DNA from: CAZVFX01 sp964626565
GTDB lineage: Bacteria; Myxococcota_A; UBA9042; CAIXZC01
DNA: 64,000 nt
Assembly: GCA_964626565.1 (NCBI GenBank)
Contig: CAZVFX010000002.1
Location: 69,510 to 133,509, forward strand
Reading direction: 5' to 3'
The position numbers and the translations under genes are program-made. Below the pieces are notes generated by a model. That model was given only the letters and a program-made list of their open reading frames with translations, was not told where the DNA came from and made no database searches. Position 1 is the first letter of the stretch, and each line of letters begins with the position of its first letter. Shown piece after piece: positions 6,500 to 16,369 of this stretch.

Positions 6500-9439
6500 G
6501 TGGAAGAAGCTTATTCAAGACTGAGCCAGCGGGTTTCCCGGCTGGGGCGGCATTTCGAAAGATTCCTTCTAACCGTTGCATCAAATCTCGCCGACCTCAT
6601 TGAATGCCTTGAACGTCAGGCGATGTATGATGAAGTGGAACTGTGGTCTGTGGCGTCTTCTCCCGGGGAGCAGATGCAGGCGATTCGTTCCATCGGTGAG
6701 GATGAGAAGCAGAAGCTTGACTTCATGGCAACCTTCTACTCCCTGCAGTTTCTGCATATGAACCTCTCGGCGGTGGACCGCCTTGAGCTCGAACTGTCCG
6801 ACGTCAACCGTCGGGCAGAGGCATACACCACATTCATAGAATCCCAGGCCAGCAACTACCAGCGCCTCAACGCGGTTTACATTGACAATCTCATGGAGTT
6901 GTTCCTCGGGGACGCCCCCTGCCCGGAGTATGCCTTGTGCAACGTGGGCACCCGGTCTGACCAGGACGACGTCGATGTCATGGCGGTGGATTCCGGTGCG
7001 GAAGGGGTAGAGAACCTGAACCGGGCGCTGGGGCGGGTAGTGGCGGAGTTTTTCAAGCGGGCGGGGAGGCTGCACTTCTATATTGCCGAATCGGTGGGGC
7101 TTTCCGGCTACACTTCGACGGTTGAAGAGTACGCTCGGATGTTGAAGGACGACATCACCAACTTTGTCATGATTTCCGAGCTTCTCTCGGGCGAGCCGAT
7201 GGTGGGCAGTTGGAACCTCTTCTCCGGGTTTCGAAAAGGGGTAATCGATCGTTTTTACGGGCGGCAGCCGCGCTGGTGGCGTTTCCGCCAGGGGTTCCTG
7301 CGGGGCCTCCTGGGCGAGCTGCACTCGTTGCTGGGAACCGACGTCAATCCGGCTCGAATCGACTTCAAGCTGGATGCCCTGCGCCTGGCGAAAGGTATCG
7401 GCCTGGCCGCGAAAGTCATCCACGACATCCAGGAGCCCCAGCCCATGCCCGTTCTGCTGGAACTGGGCAGTTCCCGGGGTAAGCGCGCAGCCGACTATCG
7501 TATCCTGGGCGAGAACCTCATGTTTATCGAGGTCTTCAGGCTCCTCTACCACATGTTCGGGGTCCAGGAAGAGACCTTGGAACTGGAAGAGGAAGATGAG
7601 GCCTTCGAAGAGGTGGCTCTGCTCATGGGCTTCGAGGAGCGGGGCGGCGTGTCCCCTGTCCACCACCTGGTGGTACGCTATTTCGAGTCTGTGGAGCAGA
7701 TCCGAAGCGCTTCCCGCCGCATAATGGAGGATCTCGGCCATCACGTAAAAGCTCAGTCCCGGTACTCGTTCGCCAAGAAGACAGGGAAGAAGACTCGTAA
7801 CGTGGCTTCCGAGCTTGCCGCCTCCATTCGGACGTTCAGTGGCCACTTGTTTTTTGAGGATGTGCTGGCGTCATTGAAGGAAGGGGGAGGAGAACTGGCC
7901 GAGCTGCTGGTGAGCGACGCGGAGAAGCTCAAGGGGAAGCGCAGAGAAGAGGTAATCGACAGCTACATGGCGTTTGCGGACAGCGACCCGAACACCTTGT
8001 TCGAGTTGATGCTCATCATTCGCAATGTTGATAATGAGCCGGCCACCCGGTTGTTCAATACGATGGTCGATCGGTTCCTGGCGAAGGGCGAGATAGGCGA
8101 TGGCATTGTGGCGCTGGTGGTCGGCGTTTTCAGTCACAATCCCCGTCTTTTCAACCGCTTGCTCAAGGCGCTCTCTTTGGCTCAACGTTTGCGCCTGGAG
8201 GAAGTTCTTTCGCATGACACCTGGGATGAAGACCTCCAGTTGGAATTGAGGCGACTTCGAAAGTACATCTGGTTGCGCACCGCGGGCAGCGAGAGTTATC
8301 GGAGGGTCTTCCGGCGTGTCACCGAGAAGAATCCTCAGTTCATACGTCACCTCGGGAACGTCGATCGGCTGCGCAGATATGCGTCGGGTTTTCTCGCACT
8401 GCCTGAAAACGGCCATGACGAGGAGGATGCCAGGCAGGCGTTGGCGGACTACTATGATCTGGCCAACCTGGCATGCTCAATAGAGGCGCTCAACGGCGGT
8501 TCCCTGGAGGCCTACACCACCGCGTTTATCGAGTTGTCGGACAGGTACATGTCCTCCCTCCATTCTCTGTGCCGCCGGAAGGCGGTGCGAAGGACCGGCA
8601 CCCGCGTCGAAACCCGAGACCTGTTCACGGTGTTCGCCACCGGTGGCTACGGAAGGGGAGAGGCGTTTGGTGATGACTACGACCTGATAATGGTGCTCAA
8701 TTCCGACGACCCGGAGATCTTCGCTTTTTCGAAAAAGGTATGCACCTACCTGCACCGATCGTTGGTGCAGCGTGGGGTCATCCCCCAATACCGTTTTGCA
8801 GATCACTTTGGCGAATTCGTGGTTCGTTTCTCACAACTGAGAGAGTGGTTCGAGTCGGGCCAGGCTGATGTGGTGGACCGGACGCAGCTCATGTCCGCGC
8901 GCATGGTAGTTGGAAGTTCGCGGATGCTGGGCCGCATACAGCAGGAGATAGTCGCGCGTCACATCTGCGACAAGGCCAAGGAATTCTGCCTTGAACTGGC
9001 TGAGGAGATGGATGACCGGCTGCGGTGTGCGGCGTCGGTGGAGCCGGGCTATCTAAACATCAAGGAGTGTGCCGGCGGCTTGCGCGACATCGAGTACCTT
9101 ATTCTCATGATGAAGGCGAATTTCAGGGTGCTCGAGCCGGTGAGTCAGCACCTGTTCAGGATGATGCCCGTGCTGAACGAGCAGCACAGGGGGGAGATCG
9201 CTACTTTGGAGGTTTGCCATCAGGAGCTCCGCCGCGTGCGGGACCTCTATCGATTGGCCGTGGCCGCCGAAGACGCCATCAACCTCGAAGAGTTGGGTCC
9301 CGTGGCCTTGATCATGGGCTATGTTGATGAGGCCGGCAACGGTGACACCGCTGCTCTCATCGATGCTGTCAACGGTCGGCTGGAACTGGTCAGCGAGGCT
9401 GCCGAGACCATAATCTCGGCGTTGACCGAGGCGACCTGA
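6500..9439 (+). CDS. Large GlnD/GlnE-like nucleotidyltransferase, two NT-type domains
   Basis: A 979-aa soluble protein starting with GTG 2 nt after the korC stop. The C-terminal third resembles the PII-uridylyltransferase/glutamine-synthetase-adenylyltransferase superfamily: the nucleotide-binding loop is 'FATGGYGRGEAFGDDYDLI' (Gly-Gly-x-Gly-Arg-Gly-Glu with the DDxD metal residues), followed by the substrate-domain motif 'NIKECAGGLRDIEYL', close to the 'PGGLRD' of GlnD and 'PGGIRDIE' of GlnE. A second, weaker loop near residue 155 ('VGTRSDQDDVDVMAVD') could be another nucleotidyltransferase fold, as GlnE also has two. No HD or ACT domain follows, so it is not ordinary GlnD, and it lacks 'GxxKLG', so it is not ordinary GlnE. 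It probably nucleotidylates a regulatory protein or enzyme; the target is unknown, but its position in the kor operon hints at 2-oxoglutarate/nitrogen signalling. Confidence 0.7.
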   Translation: MEEAYSRLSQRVSRLGRHFERFLLTVASNLADLIECLERQAMYDEVELWSVASSPGEQMQAIRSIGEDEKQKLDFMATFYSLQFLHMNLSAVDRLELELSDVNRRAEAYTTFIESQASNYQRLNAVYIDNLMELFLGDAPCPEYALCNVGTRSDQDDVDVMAVDSGAEGVENLNRALGRVVAEFFKRAGRLHFYIAESVGLSGYTSTVEEYARMLKDDITNFVMISELLSGEPMVGSWNLFSGFRKGVIDRFYGRQPRWWRFRQGFLRGLLGELHSLLGTDVNPARIDFKLDALRLAKGIGLAAKVIHDIQEPQPMPVLLELGSSRGKRAADYRILGENLMFIEVFRLLYHMFGVQEETLELEEEDEAFEEVALLMGFEERGGVSPVHHLVVRYFESVEQIRSASRRIMEDLGHHVKAQSRYSFAKKTGKKTRNVASELAASIRTFSGHLFFEDVLASLKEGGGELAELLVSDAEKLKGKRREEVIDSYMAFADSDPNTLFELMLIIRNVDNEPATRLFNTMVDRFLAKGEIGDGIVALVVGVFSHNPRLFNRLLKALSLAQRLRLEEVLSHDTWDEDLQLELRRLRKYIWLRTAGSESYRRVFRRVTEKNPQFIRHLGNVDRLRRYASGFLALPENGHDEEDARQALADYYDLANLACSIEALNGGSLEAYTTAFIELSDRYMSSLHSLCRRKAVRRTGTRVETRDLFTVFATGGYGRGEAFGDDYDLIMVLNSDDPEIFAFSKKVCTYLHRSLVQRGVIPQYRFADHFGEFVVRFSQLREWFESGQADVVDRTQLMSARMVVGSSRMLGRIQQEIVARHICDKAKEFCLELAEEMDDRLRCAASVEPGYLNIKECAGGLRDIEYLILMMKANFRVLEPVSQHLFRMMPVLNEQHRGEIATLEVCHQELRRVRDLYRLAVAAEDAINLEELGPVALIMGYVDEAGNGDTAALIDAVNGRLELVSEAAETIISALTEAT

Positions 9440-9558
9440 CACCCTGTTTTCCCTTGCTTCACCCATACCATCATGGCATTGTTAATTGTGGGGAAAACTC
9501 ATCGCTGTAGTCTAGGCTCCGCCAGGAGCAGGGGGCTCGGGGAAGGAGGACAGGCGCC

Positions 9559-11526
9559 ATGAAGATTCAGGCAATGGTCGCGGGATTCATCCTGGTGGTG
9601 GCCGGGTGCAGTTCGCTCAGTGACACCTCCGGCGGCACCGGTGGGCCACCCAACCTGCCGGGAGACGGGGGCGATCAGGAATACGACAGCAGGGGCGGGC
9701 CGCCGATTCCGGAAAACCCGGATTGCGTGGATATCGACGGCGATGGTTTCGGCGATGGTTGTGTCCAGGGCCCGGACTGCGATGAGACCAATCCCAAACT
9801 TAATACCTACTGCCCTCCCTGTGACAACGGCATCTACGAAGGCTGCCCGTGTCTCAACGACGGAAGCAGCATCGCCTGCTACTCCGGAGATCCGGCTTTC
9901 CTGGGCATCGGTGCGTGCCAGGCCGGTCAGCAGGATTGTGTCGGCGGCTATTGGACTGCTTGTACCGGGTCGGTGGAGCCTTCCTTGGAGTTTTGCGACT
10001 ATCAGGACAATGATTGCGACGGCGATATCGATGAAGGGGTGCTCTCTCCCTGTGGGGACTGCAACGAGAAATGCGTCAATATGGGCGCCGGGCCCGATGG
10101 GGAAGAGGTGTTCGAACTGGAGGGCAACAACCACTCCGGAGTCGACCTCAACGTCGACGGACACATCGTACTCGACTCGGAGAAGGTCAACATGCACTTC
10201 ATCTGGATCGCCAACTCCGCGGAGAACACGGTGTCGAAAATCGACACGGAGACCGGCAAGGAGCAGGGACGCTACAATGTTTGCAGCAACCCGTCACGCA
10301 CCGCGGTGGACCTGTACGGCGACGTCTGGGTCGGCTGCCGTAACGACGGCGGCATCGCCAAGATCCAGGCCTACAAGGCCAAGTGCGTGGACAAGGACGG
10401 CGACGGGGAGATCGAGACTTCCGAAGATGCCAACGGCAACGGTGTCATCGAGTCGGGGGAAATGCTGGGCCAGGGCAAGGATGAGTGCATGAAGTTCGTG
10501 GTCCATCCCGGCGGCGGGTGCCAGCGGGCGGTGGGGGTCGACAAAGACAACCACGCCTGGGTGGGCGACTGGGACGGCAAGAAGCTGAGAAGGCTGGAGC
10601 CGGCCGGCGGGGAAACGGTGCAGACTATCTCCATTCCCGCCAACCCTTATGGCCTCGTAATCGATCAGAACGGCATCATCTGGGTGTCGGGTCGCGGCGG
10701 CAACAAGCTGGTTAGAGTCGACCCGTCCAACGACGACGTAAAGGCTTTCGAGTCGAACCTGGGATGCTACGAGCCCTATGGAATTACCCTGGACCACAAG
10801 GGAAGGGTTTGGACCGCCAATTGCTGCTGCTGGGCGGTTGCCTATCGTTATGACCCTTCCAACGGCGCCTGGGCCTATGCCACGACCAAGGATCGGCCCC
10901 GGGGGATAGTCGGCTCCATGGATGGGTACATTTACGTGGCCAACGACGAGTCGGACAAGGTCGCGGTGGTTGACGCAGATAGCATGGACACCCTGGGATA
11001 TGTGAGTCTGGGCAACGGCCGCTACCCCCTGGGCATGACCATCGATTTCTCCGGCTACGTGTGGGCGGTCAACCAGAACCAGTCGTCGACCACCAAGATC
11101 GACCCCAACTCCTGGAACATCGTGGGCGAATACCCTACCGGCTCCGGCCCCTACACCTACAGCGATATGACCGGCTATCTGCTGCACACCTTCACCAATC
11201 CCACCGGTTTCTACCAGCACCTGTTTGGCGGGTGGGGGTTGCGGCTCGTATGGACGGCCATCATCATCGACGCCTACGTACCGGCCGGCACGTACATCAA
11301 AGTAAGACTCAGGGCCGCCCCCGACGACGTCATGCTGAAGACCACTGCCTGGTCGGACTATTTCGGCCCGTTCCCGCCCCAGTCTTTTCCCCTGGATATC
11401 ACCGGCTTGAACCTCATGGGCGCGTACATGGAGGTTGAAGTCTCACTGTACACGGAAGTGGATGGCCTGACACCCATCGTCAAGGCTATCGAAGTGAAAT
11501 TCGAGGCCGGAGAAGGGGACCTCTAA
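9559..11526 (+). CDS. Lipoprotein with MopE-type metal-binding motifs and a beta-propeller
   Basis: A 655-aa exported lipoprotein. The signal peptide ends in the lipobox 'VVAGC' (Cys17), and an AGGAGG Shine-Dalgarno supports the ATG. After a Gly/Pro-rich linker come two Asp-rich calcium-type motifs: 'DIDGDGFGDGC' with 'GPDCDETNP', and 'CDYQDNDCDGDIDEG'. These resemble the 'putative metal-binding motif' of MopE and many myxobacterial surface proteins. Residues about 210-510 form Vgb/NHL-type propeller blades with repeated 'G.W.G......I.......' and 'NPYGLVIDQNGIIWVS'-like strands; an EF-hand-like loop (DKDGDGEIETSED) is inserted. The C-terminal 120 residues look beta-rich. No enzyme function can be assigned; a role in surface binding is inferred. 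It converges with the lipoprotein gene ending at 11541. Confidence 0.75.
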   Translation: MKIQAMVAGFILVVAGCSSLSDTSGGTGGPPNLPGDGGDQEYDSRGGPPIPENPDCVDIDGDGFGDGCVQGPDCDETNPKLNTYCPPCDNGIYEGCPCLNDGSSIACYSGDPAFLGIGACQAGQQDCVGGYWTACTGSVEPSLEFCDYQDNDCDGDIDEGVLSPCGDCNEKCVNMGAGPDGEEVFELEGNNHSGVDLNVDGHIVLDSEKVNMHFIWIANSAENTVSKIDTETGKEQGRYNVCSNPSRTAVDLYGDVWVGCRNDGGIAKIQAYKAKCVDKDGDGEIETSEDANGNGVIESGEMLGQGKDECMKFVVHPGGGCQRAVGVDKDNHAWVGDWDGKKLRRLEPAGGETVQTISIPANPYGLVIDQNGIIWVSGRGGNKLVRVDPSNDDVKAFESNLGCYEPYGITLDHKGRVWTANCCCWAVAYRYDPSNGAWAYATTKDRPRGIVGSMDGYIYVANDESDKVAVVDADSMDTLGYVSLGNGRYPLGMTIDFSGYVWAVNQNQSSTTKIDPNSWNIVGEYPTGSGPYTYSDMTGYLLHTFTNPTGFYQHLFGGWGLRLVWTAIIIDAYVPAGTYIKVRLRAAPDDVMLKTTAWSDYFGPFPPQSFPLDITGLNLMGAYMEVEVSLYTEVDGLTPIVKAIEVKFEAGEGDL

Positions 11527-11540
11527 CTCTGCTGCTGTTG

Positions 11541-12179
11541 CTACTGCTGCATGGAACCGCATTTCTGAAGCTCTTCCACACTTTGGGTGGACATGATGCA
11601 GGCCTCGATGCGCGGCCATTCCGGCCCCAGGGAGGAGGCGTCGGTGGACATACACTGGTTCATCGCCTCATCGAAGATCCCCGGCGGCAAATCGGCTCCC
11701 TGCTTGCTGAGTTCCTTTTCCGCCAGTTTCATCACGTGGCGGCACACCGGTTCCAGTTGGGAGTTGACACGGGAAGGGCGTTCGTCGGGCGGGGCCTCAA
11801 ATGCCGGCTCGGGCGGCTCGGGAGGGCCTTCGCCGGGTGCTTCGTCCGTTGGTGCCGGTGCGTTCCAGTTGCATCCCTCGCAGTCCGCGGTGGAGCGGGA
11901 ACTCAAGTAGCACCTTGCCCGCTGGTCCGCGGAAGCATCGGGGAGTGCGGACATCTGTTTCATGCACTCGGCCCGGGTCTCATCCATGTCCTGCTGGCTC
12001 GCCGGTCTACCATTCATGCCCTCTTCGTCGGCCTTGAGCCATGCCGCATGGTCGCACGCTTTGAGCCATAAGGCACCGCCTCCGGCGGAGCGCTTTGGAC
12101 CCGGGTCACTGCCGGCTGCTGAGCAACCGGCAAAGGCAAGGGCAGCAACGAAGGGAAGTAACCGGAAGCCAGTCTTCAT
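11541..12179 (-). CDS. Small cysteine-containing lipoprotein of unknown function
   Basis: 212 aa. The N-terminus has a typical lipoprotein signal (hydrophobic core, lipobox 'AFAGC'), then a Gly/Pro-rich linker. The mature part contains repeated Cys/Met patterns ('CMKQMSALPD', 'CMSTDASS', 'CIMSTQSVEELQKCGS') spaced like paired helices. A central Pro/Glu/Ala-rich stretch (about residues 110-135) divides two similar halves, suggesting an internal duplication. The start overlaps the pgl stop by 4 nt (ATGA), so it is the third gene of the zwf-pgl transcript although nothing suggests a metabolic role. Its family is not recognised. Confidence 0.65.
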   Translation of the reverse strand: MKTGFRLLPFVAALAFAGCSAAGSDPGPKRSAGGGALWLKACDHAAWLKADEEGMNGRPASQQDMDETRAECMKQMSALPDASADQRARCYLSSRSTADCEGCNWNAPAPTDEAPGEGPPEPPEPAFEAPPDERPSRVNSQLEPVCRHVMKLAEKELSKQGADLPPGIFDEAMNQCMSTDASSLGPEWPRIEACIMSTQSVEELQKCGSMQQ

Positions 12180-12894
12180 TTTGATTCCTCCGCCAGAAAC
12201 CAGTAGAGCTTACCTGCAGGCCGAATCAGGCCGGCAGGGGGAACGGGGTCAGTGACGTCCCCGGAAAGCAGCGAGTCGAGCACCTCCTTCTTGCCGGCCA
12301 CCGATGCCAGGAATACCGTGAGTCGGCTGGCGTTGAGCGCGGGCAAAGTCAGAGTCACCCGGTGGGGCGTGGTCGCGCCGAAAGAGGCGGGCGCAACCGC
12401 GGGCAGCACCTTCCGGTTGCGGGAGTTCAACGCATCACCCCCGGGGAAAAGAGAGGCGGTGTGACCGTCTGCGCCGATGCCAAGGAGGACAAGGTCGAAA
12501 GGCTCACCGGTGCGGTCCAGATAATCTCGCACCGCCCCGTCATATTCCGTTGCGGCCGTCACCGGCTCCAGTTCTCCGCATACCCGGTACACCTGTGGTG
12601 CCGGGATAGGAACCAGTGACAACAGCGCCAGGTGGGCCATGCGGTAGTTGCTGTCGGAGTGGTGGGACGGCACGCAGCGTTCATCGGCGAAGAAGACGTG
12701 GGTGTCGGCCCAGCCGATGCCGGAAAGATATGGCTCCTTACTCAGCAGTTCGTACAGCCCCTTCGGAGTACGGCCGCCGGACAGAACAATGGAGAATTTC
12801 CCCCTCGCCGCGATGGCTTGCCGGGCTGATTGCAGCACCAGGTCTGCCGCGGCCCGGTTCAATTCGTCCATTCCGTCGAATCGCTTCACATTCT

Positions 12895-12898
<4 letters not shown>
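12176..12898 (-). CDS. pgl: 6-phosphogluconolactonase
   Basis: Hydrolyses 6-phosphoglucono-1,5-lactone in the oxidative pentose phosphate pathway. Family motifs are 'FSIVLSGGRTPKGLYELL' near the N-terminus, 'WADTHVFFADERCVPSHH' (DERxVP), and 'DLVLLGIGADGHTASLFPG', which holds the conserved Asp/His of the lactonase site. The frame reaches an ATG at 12919, but the ATG at 12898 overlaps the zwf stop as ATGA and gives the usual N-terminus, so 240 aa is preferred. It is coupled to zwf, the preceding step, and overlaps the next lipoprotein gene by 4 nt. Confidence 0.94.
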
Positions 12899-14439
<1,541 letters not shown>

Positions 14440-14461
14440 TTCGACCCCCAGCAGTACGATA

Positions 14462-14492
14462 ATCATATGTCAACTGGGGGGGGGAGCGTCAA
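14462..14492 (-). promoter_or_regulatory. Weak candidate promoter of zwf
   Basis: On the minus strand TATGAT lies 23 nt before the preferred zwf ATG, with TTGACG 19 nt further up. The 19-nt spacing is longer than usual and spans a run of nine C residues, so the call is tentative. Confidence 0.28.
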
Positions 14493-14513
14493 TGCTCCTG
14501 TATCCCAGTGCGC

Positions 14514-14557
14514 ACAGGCCTTCAGCCTGTGGTGGGATAGGCCTTCAGCCTGTCCCC
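14514..14557. repeat. Short repeated palindromic unit between zwf and mutM
   Basis: The 15-base string AGGCCTTCAGCCTGT occurs twice, at about 14516 and 14539. The first copy is a hairpin (ACAGGC, 5-nt loop, GCCTGT). It resembles short interspersed palindromes found between genes in many bacteria. Confidence 0.6.
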
Positions 14558-14620
14558 TTGTTTTCCCTTGCCGCCGCAATTGCCCCAAGGCACAATACGC
14601 CGAGAGCGGAGGAGTGAAGA

Positions 14621-15448
14621 ATGCCCGAGCTACCCGAGGTCGAAACCGTCGTTCGACAGCTCGAACGACACCTGAAGACACGCACCATCCTGGGGGTTGA
14701 GACCCACATTCCGCGCCTGAGGAAGGTGCTGGACGTGGACAAACTCACCGCTGATTGCACGGCCCGGCGCATCGAGAGGATCTATCGGCGGGGAAAATAC
14801 TTTGTCGTGGATCTTTCCGGCGGAACCGCGCTGTTGATGCACCTCGGCATGAGCGGGTCGTGCCGTATCCGTCCCGCAAGCGAGGCGGCAGCCAAACACG
14901 AGCACGTGGTGTTTACCCTGGACAACGGTGAGAGTTGGCGTTTCTCGGACCCCCGTAGGTTCGGAGTGGTCCAGTCGTTTCGGACCCAGGTGGAGAAATG
15001 GCCACCGCCGGAGCTTGCGTCCCTCGGTCCCGAGCCCCTTACCGATCAGTTCGACGCGGCCTACCTGTTTGGGGCCACCCGCAAGAGAAAGCCGGCCATC
15101 AAGCCGTTCCTCCTCGACCAGCGGGTGGTCGCTGGAGTGGGCAACATTTACGCCAGCGAGCTGCTCTTCCGCGCGGGCGTGCGCCCGGGCCGCGCAGCCG
15201 GCCGCGTCACGCGTCGCGAGTGCGCACGGATGGTGACAGCCACCAAGGAAATCCTCGAGGAGGCCATCGCCGCGGGCGGCACCACCATCGACACATATCA
15301 AAACGTAGACGGGGAAGCGGGCCGTTTCGACCGGCAACTACAAGTCTACGGCCGCACCGGCGAGCCGTGCGTCACCTGCGCCTCACCGATCAAACAACAA
15401 GTCCACACCGGCCGTTCCACTTTCTACTGCCCAACGTGTCAGAGCTGA
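14621..15448 (+). CDS. mutM: Formamidopyrimidine-DNA glycosylase (Fpg/MutM)
   Basis: A 275-aa bifunctional glycosylase/AP lyase that removes 8-oxoguanine and formamidopyrimidines. The N-terminus 'MPELPEVETVVRQL' supplies the catalytic Pro and Glu after Met removal; the Lys in 'RRGKYFVVDL' is the conserved beta-elimination residue. The helix-two-turn-helix 'GVGNIYASELLFRAGVRP' and the C-terminal zinc finger (Cys pairs in 'CVTC' and 'CPTC', ending 'TCQS') are complete. The start is fixed because the enzyme needs Pro2. No gene follows for almost 1 kb: the adjacent DNA is the repeat-rich island. Confidence 0.96.
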   Translation: MPELPEVETVVRQLERHLKTRTILGVETHIPRLRKVLDVDKLTADCTARRIERIYRRGKYFVVDLSGGTALLMHLGMSGSCRIRPASEAAAKHEHVVFTLDNGESWRFSDPRRFGVVQSFRTQVEKWPPPELASLGPEPLTDQFDAAYLFGATRKRKPAIKPFLLDQRVVAGVGNIYASELLFRAGVRPGRAAGRVTRRECARMVTATKEILEEAIAAGGTTIDTYQNVDGEAGRFDRQLQVYGRTGEPCVTCASPIKQQVHTGRSTFYCPTCQS

Positions 15449-15634
15449 CCAATTCATCGTTCTTTCTCCGAACTGTCATCCCGACATCCCCGACGCACCC
15501 ACTCCCGCATTTGGATTTGCCTTCCTGGAGGAGATGGAGGGACCCCAGCATGCTTCAGAAACGGTCAACTTTGCGAGGAGGCCTCTGCTTCTCTTGACTT
15601 AGTCAGTGACTTAGTTTGGTATGTCGTTGGAGGC

Positions 15635-15796
15635 TCCCACCCCCACGCCCTGGCCGTTTCCAACCTTCCTCTGCTTCACCGCGACCCCTTCGACCGCATG
15701 CTCATCGCCCAGTCGGGAGTCGAGAAGATCCCCATTGTCACCGCTGACCCCGAGTTCCAATCCTACGAGGTGGAGTTGGTCCCTGCCGACAAGTAA
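15635..15796 (+). pseudogene. Remnant of a VapC-type PIN-domain toxin gene (C-terminal end)
   Basis: The frame ending at the TAA 15794-15796 encodes the C-terminal end of a PIN-domain ribonuclease: 'HALAVSNLP', then 'HRDPFDRMLIAQ', then 'IPIVTADPEFQSYEVEL'. In VapC-family toxins the block is 'LPxxHRDPFDRxLIAQAxxExxxLVTxDxxF', so the match is close and includes the active-site Asp of 'HRDPFDR' and of 'VTADP'. The N-terminal half with the first catalytic Asp is absent and no antitoxin is recognised upstream. The direct repeat starts at the first base after the stop codon. Confidence 0.7.
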
Positions 15797-15884
15797 GACG
15801 TCAACCTTGGCAAGGTTGTCACGCCCCGACGAGGGGGTCCCAAGAAACCAACGATTTCAAGGCCCGTTGAGTCCCGCTGGGCTG
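15797..15884. repeat. 88-bp direct repeat, copy A (hairpin-headed)
   Basis: It begins GACGTCAACCTTGGCAAGG and ends in a CCCGCTGGGCTG tail; the inner CAACCTTG-G-CAAGGTTG is an 8-bp-arm hairpin. Copy B (17549-17635) is nearly identical over its length apart from a short central stretch and one base of length. The head alone recurs at 19380-19402, and a degenerate version at 16289-16305. Confidence 0.85.
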
Positions 15885-15984
15885 CGTCGCATAAATACCG
15901 GGTCAAACCCGAGGATAAAACACTCTTTGTCGAGGAGACAGGGGCTGTGCGGCCCTCGCCGAGGCCGCGTTTCAGGAGACATCA

Positions 15985-16123
15985 GCTGAGGTGACATGTA
16001 GTCCTCCCTACTGCTTCGCTCCCCGGCGTTAGGCCCGGTGAGCTTCCCTTCGAGTTCCCTCAGGATAAACTCCGCATGCCTTCGGAGCGGCCGGGGCCGC
16101 CCCTTCGGCGCTCCGTGCCGAGC
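15985..16123. repeat. Second shared block, copy A
   Basis: This block (GCTGAGGTG … GCTTCGCTCC … GCCTTCGGAGCG … CCCCTTCGGCGCTCCGTG) recurs in the same order at 17824-17938. Together with the 88-bp repeats it forms two diverged direct repeats of roughly 330 and 390 bp that bracket the ATPase gene. Confidence 0.7.
16046..16071. repeat. Dispersed short repeat 'CCCTTCGA…CTCAGG(A/G)TAAACT', copy 1
   Basis: A nearly matching copy lies at 32655-32680 between the porin and CotH genes. The unit resembles the common interspersed 'CCTTCGACnnnGCTCAGG' palindromes of many bacterial genomes. Confidence 0.5.
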
Positions 16124-16155
16124 AAGGGAGTCAAGGAGGAATGAGCGTGTATCAG

Positions 16156-16171
16156 CCCGCCTCGAGGCGGG
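16156..16171. repeat. Perfect 16-bp palindrome
   Basis: CCCGCCTCGAGGCGGG reads identically on both strands. It could be a protein-binding site or one foot of a mobile element; nothing assigns it. Confidence 0.6.
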
Positions 16172-16369
16172 GGGAGCGGCAGGCAAGATTTGTCTTCGAG
16201 CACTGCCGGGCATAGCGAGAACAAGGAGACGCAGGTGACGCTCACTCGCGACCTGATTTCGCATGAAGCGACGTCGTGGCAGGCTGTCAACCTTGACAAG
16301 GCGGCAATGTTTCGGTATTGTAAAGGTCGTCGTCAGTTTTCGCCAATATTTGACGGCAAGGTTGGCATC

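Larger units (their letters stand above)
15449..16369. other. Gene-poor island segment: gene remnants and repeats
   Basis: About 920 bp with no intact gene. From left to right: roughly 190 bp in which nothing is recognised; the 3' end of a PIN-domain toxin gene (15635-15796); the first 88-bp repeat, starting at the first base after that gene's stop; about 100 bp unassigned; a second repeated block (15985-16123) holding a dispersed 'CCCTTCGA…CTCAGG' unit; a perfect 16-bp palindrome (16156-16171); and a copy of a transposase-tail/leader sequence (16191-16252) that also occurs at 19337-19382. Read with 17519-18145, it looks like the scar of repeated insertion and deletion. Confidence 0.6.

Noticed and set aside
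16190..16369. Extended N-terminus of the ATPase from a GTG at 16235 or an ATG at 16190
   Set aside because: This leader is part of a repeat also seen at 19337-19382, while the ATG at 16370 gives the usual family start directly before Walker A. The GTG has a good Shine-Dalgarno, so some doubt remains.
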